Positions 29,253 to 35,738 of a stretch of DNA of 35,738 nucleotides are shown piece after piece (positions within the stretch are counted from its first letter, which is position 1; each line of letters begins with the position of its first letter). The stretch spans positions 1-35,738 of the forward strand of contig CAIXKI010000096.1 in NCBI GenBank assembly GCA_903920005.1, written 5' to 3'. This DNA comes from an uncultured delta proteobacterium. Lineage in GTDB: Bacteria; Bdellovibrionota_C; UBA2361; OMII01. The position numbers and the translations under genes were made by a program. Below the pieces are notes generated by a model that ran no database searches, was not told the DNA's origin, and was given only the letters and a program-made list of their open reading frames with translations.

Positions 29253-31624
29253 AGATTTTGAAGCAGCTTTACGATCGCTGTCAGGTCACTTTTTGCTTGT
29301 TCGGGAAGTCGGGAGCCTACATTCGGAAGGGCCACAAAAAACCGCGCGTGTTGAATCGCCCGTTGGTTTGCATTGCCCCGTATCAGTTCGTCGCGCAGCG
29401 ATTTTACAAATGACGACGAGATGATGGGAGCCATGTGGATTGTTTTAAGGGCGGTTGATTGAAAGTGATTCAGTCGGGCCGCAGGAATGACGCTCCGATT
29501 GCTTAGGAGTAGTTCACGCAGAGGAGCCATCGCGTCCACGAAAAATGAAAGGGTTTCTATTCCGCTAGCTATTGTCCTCTGAGAGGTTGGATTAGAGCGC
29601 AGCGTTGCTTCTTGAAGGTGTAGGTCGTGTTCTACCGCCGCATGCGCGAGATTTACAAACTTTAGCGTCCAGGCGTCGACCATCACGAGCAGTTTCGTTT
29701 TGGAGTTCTCTGGATAATTGGACTTTGCCGCGTGGGCGAGAGCTTTTGATGCGGCAACACAGAAGGCGTCGCTATCTCCTTCGTCGTACGAAGACGATAG
29801 GAGGCTTTCAGTTTCGGTCGCGAACTCGTCAGCCCTTGAAAGAAGCTCTCCACGTAGGTCTGTGACAAATCTTTTCACAAAATCTCCGAACGGAGACTCC
29901 TCAAAATTGGTAGGAAGCTCGTGCGTGTGATCGAGGATTTCGGGCCACGGGATCGCGTTGATCTCAAGTGCGCGCTTGGCCGCCGCAAGGTGTGGAATCG
30001 TTTGAGTCGCGAGTGTTCTTAAAATGGTAGAGAGCTCTGGTGTGCGGATAGAGGCGCTTAGCTCCTCGGCGGGTTTTGCGAGCTCCGCAATCCTATCGGA
30101 GTGGAGCGCGTCAGAGACATCTTCGAGCTTGAATTCCCCACCTATGGTGGCGTGAAGCACAAAAAGCACCTCAGTTATGCTTCCCCAGAGACCCCGAGCG
30201 ATAAGGGTATTCAGGTTCTGTTGGTAGGTTTGAACGAGATCGATCTTCACATCCGTCGAGCGATGAGCCCATGTGGCGGCGATCTCGATCAAATTCAGGT
30301 ACTCCCGGATGTTGGTCTGAGCGAGGGAGCGAAGTTGACGGTGAAGGTCTCCCCCCTCGATCGCTTCCTTGCCTTTGGTTTCATCAATCCATGGCCCAGG
30401 AGCGATAATCATGCAGTGAGTCTCAAGGCCCTCAACGCCTCCGTGATGTTTAAGGTGTCCGACGCCGCGGGCAAATTTCTCTAGGTCAGGCGACAGTGTG
30501 TCGGGGATCGTTTTGAGGGCTTTCGCCGCTTCCACAGCCCCCGGAATAGAGGAGAAGAGTTCGGCATGGATGAGGTGAGTGGTGTTTTTAGTTGGAGCTT
30601 GCCACGTTTGAATCTCGCGCTCCATTCGCACCGTCGCGCGGGTTGAGGCGATAGCCTCTGGAAGGAGTCTTAAAAAATGGGTCGTGAATGCGCTTGATCT
30701 CGGAACTGGGTTCGTCAGGAGCCCCCCGCGACGAAGAATCGCTGTCTTTTGCTCAAGGCTCGCAGGGGTCGCTACGTCCCTGGACGGGAGAAGATACAGA
30801 GGGGGTGTTTTTACAAATCCGGAACGCTTTAGTTCCGTGTGGAGTTTCTCGTAGAGCGAAATGGTCTGCTCGGCACCGTCTACGTTGGAGGCGCGATGGC
30901 AGGAGTCCCAGTGTTGCATGAAGCCAGTGTTCAGCGCCTCAAGGCATTGAGCGCCACTAGTTTCAAAGAGATCGGCGTGATCTGGTTCCAGGGATGACCA
31001 TGAAAGTGCCCTAAGGCGAGCGAGCAGATCAAAGGTGGCGTCGATATTTTTTGTGGCGTTGGGGAATGATCCCATCGATCCGGCGGAGGTGCGGGTAGCT
31101 CGTTTTGAGCACTCCTGGAGATGGGACGAAAGGTCCTGGAGGGAGCCTTTCACCAACGTGGTAAGCTCCCGACGAAGCTCACTATCATTAGGGATGGATT
31201 TTTTCGATGCCAGTTGAGCGAGATTCAGGAGTAGGTCTCTTGAGTGAGGCGATTCCGAACCCGTTCTCGCGAAGTGCGCTAAGGACGAGAAGACAGTTTC
31301 TCGCACGAGGGCGCGGATGACCATGTCTTGAACGCGTGTGCTCTTAGTTGCACTTGGCAGCTCGATCGATAATTCTCCTCGAGACAACGTGAAGGTGACC
31401 TCTTTAACCTTCGAGAGCCGAACGGAGATATCCGAAGTCGCGTCTGGGTGAAGTGAGAGGATAGCTCGAGATGTCAGCTCGTTTCGTAGGAGTGATTGGA
31501 TCGACGCGACGAGCTCTCGTGGAGTGCCGGTTACGGTGAGAGTCGCAGGGGGTAGGGCTGGGGCCAGTTGCTGCTCGCCCTGCAGCTTCGCGGTAGTGTA
31601 TTCGGAGTTTGGAGTTGAGCCCAT
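29249..31624 (-). CDS. 791-residue cytoplasmic protein of unknown function
   Basis: This long frame encodes an almost all-helical, soluble protein without signal peptide or membrane segment. The N-terminus (about 1-35) is disordered. A small strand-rich segment (VRLSKVKEVTFTLSRGELSIELPS) lies near residues 67-91. The rest is helical repeats with many leucines, such as LLLNLAQLASKKSIPNDSELRRELTTLVKGS and ALKTIHMAPIISSSFVKSLRDELIRG. I see no catalytic motif and recognise no family. It converges on the ABC transporter gene and overlaps its end by four bases. Its large size, plain composition and position beside the 978-aa and ABC proteins suggest a lineage-specific gene. No good Shine-Dalgarno sequence precedes the ATG. 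Confidence 0.75.
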   Translation of the reverse strand: MGSTPNSEYTTAKLQGEQQLAPALPPATLTVTGTPRELVASIQSLLRNELTSRAILSLHPDATSDISVRLSKVKEVTFTLSRGELSIELPSATKSTRVQDMVIRALVRETVFSSLAHFARTGSESPHSRDLLLNLAQLASKKSIPNDSELRRELTTLVKGSLQDLSSHLQECSKRATRTSAGSMGSFPNATKNIDATFDLLARLRALSWSSLEPDHADLFETSGAQCLEALNTGFMQHWDSCHRASNVDGAEQTISLYEKLHTELKRSGFVKTPPLYLLPSRDVATPASLEQKTAILRRGGLLTNPVPRSSAFTTHFLRLLPEAIASTRATVRMEREIQTWQAPTKNTTHLIHAELFSSIPGAVEAAKALKTIPDTLSPDLEKFARGVGHLKHHGGVEGLETHCMIIAPGPWIDETKGKEAIEGGDLHRQLRSLAQTNIREYLNLIEIAATWAHRSTDVKIDLVQTYQQNLNTLIARGLWGSITEVLFVLHATIGGEFKLEDVSDALHSDRIAELAKPAEELSASIRTPELSTILRTLATQTIPHLAAAKRALEINAIPWPEILDHTHELPTNFEESPFGDFVKRFVTDLRGELLSRADEFATETESLLSSSYDEGDSDAFCVAASKALAHAAKSNYPENSKTKLLVMVDAWTLKFVNLAHAAVEHDLHLQEATLRSNPTSQRTIASGIETLSFFVDAMAPLRELLLSNRSVIPAARLNHFQSTALKTIHMAPIISSSFVKSLRDELIRGNANQRAIQHARFFVALPNVGSRLPEQAKSDLTAIVKLLQNL

Positions 31625-31747
31625 AGGGTGTTCTTACGGGCTTCACCTTCTCAAGTCAAAACATAAGAGGACACCGGCTCATGGAACGACAGGCGGTGTT
31701 CGAAACTGGTCTTTTCTGTCACAGCAGGAGCCTTTCAGCGCTTCATA

Positions 31748-32374
31748 TTAGGCGCCGAATGAATCCTGATAATCCTTCATGCTCTGCTGGATAACCTCGT
31801 AGGCGGTCTTTCGATTGTATATCTTGCTGACCTGAACCTTTGGAGGAAGAGGTTTTCCTGGAACCTGTTTATAGGTGAGGAAGTAGTGGTGTAGGCGGTC
31901 GATCGTTCCTTTCGGAACGTCACCGATCTCTTCGACGCCTCCGTATGTATCGTCATTCTCAAGAACGGCGACGATCTTGTCGTCTGCCTCTCCCCCATCA
32001 ATCATTCGAAAGCCCCCGATAGGGCGCGCGGTTAGGATAATGTCGCTATGAAGAATAGGCCGGGAGGTTAGTACGCACACGTCCATGGCGTCTCCATCTC
32101 CAACAATGCCGCGCTTGCCGGTGGCCTTCGAGCAAAGTCTCCCGATTCCGTCTCCGCACAACGTTCGTGGGATGAATCCGTAGAGGGTCGGGCAGTGGTT
32201 TGAGAACTTCTGTGGTCGATCAAGTCGCAAGATGCCGCTCTCTTTATCTACCTCAAACTTCATGGTGTCTGTTGGTACGATCTCGATGTAACAGGTGATG
32301 ACTTTTGGAGCATCGGGTCCGGCAGGAACTCCGTGCCATGGGTGAGCGCGAAATGATAGGTGACTTTTCTTCAT
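31748..32374 (-). CDS. ppa: Inorganic pyrophosphatase, family I
   Basis: The 208-residue protein is a soluble Mg-dependent pyrophosphatase that hydrolyses PPi and pulls biosynthetic reactions forward. Motifs include HPWHGV at the start, IEIVPTDTMKFEVDKESGILRLDRP (substrate lysines and glutamate), YGFIPRTLC, GDGDAMDVCVLT (metal aspartates) and DGGEADDKIVAVLEND, and a C-terminal HHYFLTYKQVPG. The HPWHGV start and longer C-terminus place it in a subgroup different from the 175-residue E. coli enzyme. It lies on the minus strand downstream of the RlmM-like gene with a 43-base gap, and 123 bases upstream of the 791-aa gene. A partial inverted repeat (ACACCG/CGGTGT) lies in the latter gap. Confidence 0.92.
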   Translation of the reverse strand: MKKSHLSFRAHPWHGVPAGPDAPKVITCYIEIVPTDTMKFEVDKESGILRLDRPQKFSNHCPTLYGFIPRTLCGDGIGRLCSKATGKRGIVGDGDAMDVCVLTSRPILHSDIILTARPIGGFRMIDGGEADDKIVAVLENDDTYGGVEEIGDVPKGTIDRLHHYFLTYKQVPGKPLPPKVQVSKIYNRKTAYEVIQQSMKDYQDSFGA

Positions 32375-32417
32375 GGCCAGATGATTACGGTAGCTGCCGT
32401 TAAAGGCAAGGGGAGTT

Positions 32418-33467
32418 CTATACTTTTCCCACTACCGTTAATTCATTTTTGTTGTGAGCGAGCTGTTTCCCGTCGAACCAGGTTGTTCTCTCTGTCAGGA
32501 GCGCGCGAATGGCCGCGAGACTTTGGAAGTCGGGAGTGCCCTTAAATTTTACAGTGACACAGAAGAGTGAGCAGTATCGTTTGCTCAACCACGTATCAAG
32601 AATTTTTAACGTGCGGTCGGGGGTCGTGATGACATCGCAGATTAGCCACGTGACCGGTTTTCCGGGTACCCATGTAAACGCGTCCCCCTTCACAAAGGAG
32701 ACGTTTTTGTGTCTCATTAATCGATCGTCAAGAGGACTTCGATCGATCGCTGTGACGTGCGCTCCTCGCTCCACCATCACGTGAGTCCATCCCCCTGGGC
32801 ATGCACCGAGGTCGACACAGGTATCCCCCTTTTTTACGTTAAGGCCGAAGATCGTGAGAGCCTCTTCAAGTTTTTTAAATGCACGGGAGGGGGGGCGCTT
32901 GTCATCGGGGATATCGATGTAGCCCCCGAGACGGGGAGTGCAGAGTGATTGCAGGGACCTGCGAGTGCCGGCTCGCGTAACGCTCATGAAGACCGTGTTT
33001 CGATCGGCGAGAAGTACTTGAACGAGTACGGCTCTATCCGAGGGCTGGTCTGTGAGACTCTTGAGAAGCGAGCGACGTTTCTGTTTAAGGAGAGACACTG
33101 TCTCCTGTTGGATTAGCCGAGCACGGCTGTAGTCCTCTCCGGAATCGGCCGTAGCTGGTTCGAAAATATAGAGGTGCCATGGATCGGGCTCTTTCGGCAG
33201 CCTTTCAATAAGTCCCGCGACGATTCCGGCGGCGAACGTCTTTATGGAGTTTCCCTCTACTTGAAAGGCTTGTGGGAGGAGTTGTCGTGAAAAAAGGATG
33301 GGGTTTTTGGATAAAAAAGATAGGTCTACTCCCGTAAGCTCTACCACCCCGGGTGCAACGTGGGTACACTGAACGCCTTCAGAGAGGGGGGAGAGCTCTT
33401 GAGAAATAAAGCTCTCTTGGCCCATTCGGGTAACACAGATATGTCGCTCAGGCGGGGATATGGCCAT
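32418..33467 (-). CDS. RlmM-like rRNA ribose 2'-O-methyltransferase (FtsJ-type)
   Basis: Residues 180-349 match the RrmJ/FtsJ fold of RlmM, which methylates C2498 of 23S rRNA: K198/K199 (AFKKLEEAL), SAM motif DLGACPGGWTHVM (219-231), D278 in CDVITTPDR, K307/K309 in VTVKFKG, and E342 in NKNELTVVGKV, giving a K-D-K-E catalytic set. The first 90 residues begin ERHICVTRMGQESFISQELSP, similar to RlmM's THUMP-like start. The ATG at 33465-33467 lies inside a palindrome shared with the divergent TrmH-family gene. No clear Shine-Dalgarno sequence is visible. A start 14 residues later is possible but would cut the N-terminal strand. Confidence 0.8.
   Translation of the reverse strand: MAISPPERHICVTRMGQESFISQELSPLSEGVQCTHVAPGVVELTGVDLSFLSKNPILFSRQLLPQAFQVEGNSIKTFAAGIVAGLIERLPKEPDPWHLYIFEPATADSGEDYSRARLIQQETVSLLKQKRRSLLKSLTDQPSDRAVLVQVLLADRNTVFMSVTRAGTRRSLQSLCTPRLGGYIDIPDDKRPPSRAFKKLEEALTIFGLNVKKGDTCVDLGACPGGWTHVMVERGAHVTAIDRSPLDDRLMRHKNVSFVKGDAFTWVPGKPVTWLICDVITTPDRTLKILDTWLSKRYCSLFCVTVKFKGTPDFQSLAAIRALLTERTTWFDGKQLAHNKNELTVVGKV
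33460..33467. promoter_or_regulatory. Shared palindromic start-codon site of two divergent genes
   Basis: The palindrome ATGGCCAT supplies the ATG of the YfiF-like gene on the plus strand (33460-33462) and the ATG of the RlmM-like gene on the minus strand (33465-33467). Each promoter must lie inside the coding sequence of the other gene. Confidence 0.7.
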
Positions 33468-34326
33468 ACGTAAGTCTCATTCGAGTACCACAAAGGGCGG
33501 GAAGGGGCGAGCCGTAACCAAGTATAAACCGCCTCACTTCGATAAGGAACCTCGTACGAAATATTACGGTGTTCAGTGCTGCCTTGCGATCTTCGAGGGG
33601 CGAAAGAGTGATATAAAGCGGGTTTTCGTTAGCCACGACAACGAAGAGGTCTTCGATCATGTTTTGAACTGGGCTCATCGAAGGAATGTACCGTATCGCA
33701 TCGTCTCAGATGAGGAGTTAGCCCGCGTATCGTCGACTGAACACCACGAGGGGGTGTGTCTCGAAGCGAGGCCGTTAGAGCTTCTGACGCCAGCGGCCCT
33801 CGTGAGAAAAGTCTCCGATCTTCAACGGGGCGTTCTTTTGCTTCTGGAGGGAGTTGAAAATCCTCACAACGTGGGAGCGATATTGCGAACGGCGTGTTTT
33901 TTTGGCGTCGATGGAGTTCTCCTCCAATCCAAAAATATCACTAATCTCTCCGGTGCCGCGTGTCGAATTGCGGAAGGAGCGGCAGAGCATCTTCCGATCG
34001 CGTTCACTCAAGATTACGGTCCAACGTTCGCCGCCCTGAAGCAGCGCGGATTTTCGTTTGTCGCAACCACTCCACATCAGGCTCGGTCGATCTATAGCGT
34101 AAAGTGGCCGAACAAGTTTGTCTTGATGTTTGGCACAGAAGGGACGGGCTTATCGGAGGCTGCCCTTGAGTTAGCGGACTTGAGAGTGGTTGTCCCTCGT
34201 GTTGGGCCGCTTGAGAGCTTGAATGTAAGCGCGGCAGTCTCCTCTATTCTCACTGAATCCCGCAGAGAGGCTATCGTCAAGGGACATATACGCCGGGTGA
34301 AGATGGCGGACGAGTCTAAAGGGTAA
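33460..34326 (+). CDS. SpoU/TrmH-family RNA 2'-O-methyltransferase, YfiF-like
   Basis: The 288-residue protein has an N-terminal L30e-like RNA-binding part (about 30-105) with KPPHFDKEPRTKYYGVQCCLAIF and SSTEHHEGVC, which resemble E. coli YfiF. The SPOUT domain follows: motif 1 NPHNVGAILR (134-143), motif 2 MFGTEGTGLSEAAL (223-236) and motif 3 SLNVSAAVSSIL (253-264). It methylates the ribose of a tRNA or rRNA nucleotide; the site is not known. The start ATG (33460-33462) overlaps the start of the RlmM-like gene head to head. GGCGGGGAT lies before the ATG as a weak Shine-Dalgarno. It overlaps the end of the FAD oxidoreductase gene by 11 bases. Confidence 0.88.
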   Translation: MAIRKSHSSTTKGGKGRAVTKYKPPHFDKEPRTKYYGVQCCLAIFEGRKSDIKRVFVSHDNEEVFDHVLNWAHRRNVPYRIVSDEELARVSSTEHHEGVCLEARPLELLTPAALVRKVSDLQRGVLLLLEGVENPHNVGAILRTACFFGVDGVLLQSKNITNLSGAACRIAEGAAEHLPIAFTQDYGPTFAALKQRGFSFVATTPHQARSIYSVKWPNKFVLMFGTEGTGLSEAALELADLRVVVPRVGPLESLNVSAAVSSILTESRREAIVKGHIRRVKMADESKG

Positions 34327-35491
34327 CGCCTTCGGCGTACGCTCGCTCCCGCAATCCACCGACCAACGAGAGGAGGCTCCGAAGTGGCTCTCCGTTGGTC
34401 GTTGAATGAACAGCATGAGATACCATTCCAGCAACTCCTGTTTTCGCCGCGATTGGGAATCCTATTCGCCCTAGTCGAGAGCTCATCATAGTCGACGTTA
34501 GTCGAGTGAATCCTCGGATCGGCCTCGCTATATGTTCCCTCGCCGCTGAGTAGTCTTGTAGTGCCCCATCGCGAGATGAATTCGATTGCGCTTTGAGGAT
34601 ATGCTCCGCTGCGAGGCGACCCGAAAGTGTCGCGTGCGTCATCCCAAAACCGGCGCACGGATCGAATGTCTCACATGCATCTCCCACGACGAATGCGCCG
34701 CGGAAGTGCCCCCCATGACAGCGAGAATTAAGAGATCCACTTCCGAGAGGGGGGGCTGTCATCTCGATTTCGATATTGAGTTGGGTGGCAACACTTTTGA
34801 CTATCTCGCGTAGCAGGGCGGGATGGACCGCTCTTTGAATGAGAGTTTTACTTCCAAGCACTGAGATGTTTACGCCACCGCGCGAGAGGGGAGTGAGGTA
34901 CATCTCCCCACCGGAAATGAAACTCGTATGGACATAGGGTTCGAGAGTTCCGCGTGTAATCTGCCATGAGGAGCTCGCTCCCAGGCGAGGGGACGCGGGG
35001 ACCGCGAGTTTCTTTCCAAGGGCCCGAAGCGTTGGTGAGCTTGCTCCATCAGCTATAACGACATAGGGGGTCGTGATCGCGTGTCTTCCAAACGTAATCA
35101 CGAACTTTTCAGCGTCGCTCTCAATGCTATCCAACGTGATAGCTTGATGTATCGTTATAAGAGGGAGTTTTGAGGCATAGCTTATGAGCTCCGCGTCCAG
35201 TTCACTCCTTCGTATGCCGACGAGTCCTGACCTATCTGAAATTGTGGACCATGAGGAGCCCGAGTTGATTCGATATCCCTTTAGGCCCCATGCCAGGTCG
35301 GGGTATCGAGTGATGTCGATGCCGATGCGTTCGAGCTCTCCTAATCCGCGGGCGGAGAGACCTTCGCCGCACGGTTTTCGACGCGGAAAGGGGGCTTTAT
35401 CTATGAGAGATACCCGGACACCTTGTTGAGCCAGTGAGATGGCGGCGACCGAGCCAGATAATGAAGCACCGATGACTACAACGTGTGTCAT
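34316..35491 (-). CDS. FAD-dependent oxidoreductase, geranylgeranyl-reductase-like
   Basis: The 391-residue protein begins with a dinucleotide-binding fold (VVVIGASLSGSVAAISLAQQGVRVSLIDKAPFPRRKPCGEGLSARG), typical of the group that includes geranylgeranyl reductases and flavin monooxygenases. The FAD-pyrophosphate motif GAFVVGDACETFDPCAGFGMTHA lies near residues 265-290. Genes of this type accompany type III polyketide synthases and an ICMT-like methyltransferase in alkylresorcinol/alkylpyrone clusters, where they probably oxidise the polyketide lipid; the ICMT-like gene directly upstream supports this. Its ATG at 35489-35491 overlaps that gene's stop (ATGA), a sign of translational coupling. 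A GTG at 35497 is another start. The 3' end overlaps the YfiF-like gene by 11 bases. Confidence 0.82.
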   Translation of the reverse strand: MTHVVVIGASLSGSVAAISLAQQGVRVSLIDKAPFPRRKPCGEGLSARGLGELERIGIDITRYPDLAWGLKGYRINSGSSWSTISDRSGLVGIRRSELDAELISYASKLPLITIHQAITLDSIESDAEKFVITFGRHAITTPYVVIADGASSPTLRALGKKLAVPASPRLGASSSWQITRGTLEPYVHTSFISGGEMYLTPLSRGGVNISVLGSKTLIQRAVHPALLREIVKSVATQLNIEIEMTAPPLGSGSLNSRCHGGHFRGAFVVGDACETFDPCAGFGMTHATLSGRLAAEHILKAQSNSSRDGALQDYSAAREHIARPIRGFTRLTSTMMSSRLGRIGFPIAAKTGVAGMVSHAVHSTTNGEPLRSLLSLVGGLRERAYAEGVTL

Positions 35492-35738
35492 TGACACCTT
35501 GGGCTCGCGAGATTGGGAATTAAGCGGGGCTTCGAACCCATGGCGTCTCTATAGCCAGGAATCTTGAAGAGGCTCTCTTCTTCAAGGGGGATTCGCCGCC
35601 CAAGAAGGATCCCGTTCGCGAGCGTAAAAAAGAGAGCAGTGATGGGCGCATCTCCGACGAGGGGAAGTGTGCACAGTTCGAGAATGACCACGAGGTAGTT
35701 GGGATGTCTAATGTATCGATATGGTCCGCTCGAAATGA
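35488..35738 (-). CDS. Isoprenylcysteine carboxyl methyltransferase-like protein (5' end outside the window)
   Basis: The open frame reaches the window's end and encodes at least the last 83 residues. They start with GPYRYIRHPNYLVVILEL, the hallmark of the ICMT family, followed by a hydrophobic helix pair and the typical LLGRRIPLEEESLF and YRDAMGSKPRLIP end. In bacteria such proteins beside type III polyketide synthases (for example Bacillus BpsB) O-methylate alkylpyrones. The 4-base overlap with the FAD oxidoreductase gene supports an operon, and a polyketide synthase gene should lie just beyond the window. The internal GTG at 35691 is not the start, because conserved sequence continues upstream of it. 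Confidence 0.85.
   Translation of the reverse strand, partial: ISSGPYRYIRHPNYLVVILELCTLPLVGDAPITALFFTLANGILLGRRIPLEEESLFKIPGYRDAMGSKPRLIPNLASPRCQ

Noticed and set aside
1-35738. CRISPR arrays, insertion sequences, integrases, phage genes and tRNA attachment sites
   Set aside because: I found no regularly spaced repeats, no transposase or integrase-like frame and no tRNA gene.

Overview
This window reads as chromosomal DNA of a Gram-negative bacterium, with genes packed tightly on both strands and base composition near one half G+C. Several genes point to a deltaproteobacteria-like or Bdellovibrionota/Myxococcota-like lineage: a nuoI outside a nuo operon, an SspB-type ClpXP adaptor ending in the ClpX-binding tail, the HPWHGV-type family I pyrophosphatase, and an H-NOX/HNOBA-kinase pair. 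This placement is inference from gene content only. I see no tRNA, rRNA, CRISPR array, insertion sequence or prophage.

Layout. 1-2351: a gene tail, then on the minus strand an FkbM-type methyltransferase, the 16S rRNA methyltransferase RsmE and a thioredoxin-fold isomerase. 2352-2789: a gene-free stretch with five hairpins, a candidate structured RNA or leader ahead of metF. 2790-5745: metF, nuoI and an exported DUF1329 protein in one run. 5753-9896: an SspB-like adaptor, a GT39/ArnT-like glycosyltransferase, a photolyase-like flavoprotein whose two domains are in swapped order, and a small unknown protein overlapping it. 9897-13681: a small exported protein, a response regulator/histidine kinase pair and a stand-alone rpsN. 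13682-18823: an MFS transporter, a Nudix hydrolase, a GT-C-like membrane protein, endonuclease IV and a membrane-anchored protein with Spy-like LTxxQ motifs. 18830-21119: a heme NO sensor (H-NOX) with a partner kinase that begins with an HNOBA domain. 21319-21906: a glutamine amidotransferase of anthranilate or aminodeoxychorismate synthase. 22174-31624: two very large proteins of unknown family (978 and 791 aa) flanking threonine dehydratase and an ABC protein. 31748-35738: pyrophosphatase, two RNA methyltransferases that diverge from one shared palindrome, and the end of a probable type III polyketide (alkylpyrone/alkylresorcinol) operon with a FAD oxidoreductase and an ICMT-family methyltransferase cut by the window edge.

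Most notable: (1) a 25-codon isoleucine-rich leader peptide between a near-consensus promoter and a long hairpin upstream of threonine dehydratase, which looks like an undescribed Ile attenuator with an almost leaderless start; (2) the H-NOX/HNOBA-GAF-kinase NO-sensing pair; (3) the permuted photolyase-like protein; (4) the structured region before metF; (5) two divergent RNA methyltransferase genes whose start codons lie inside one 8-bp palindrome; (6) the unknown 978-aa and 791-aa proteins around the ABC transporter.
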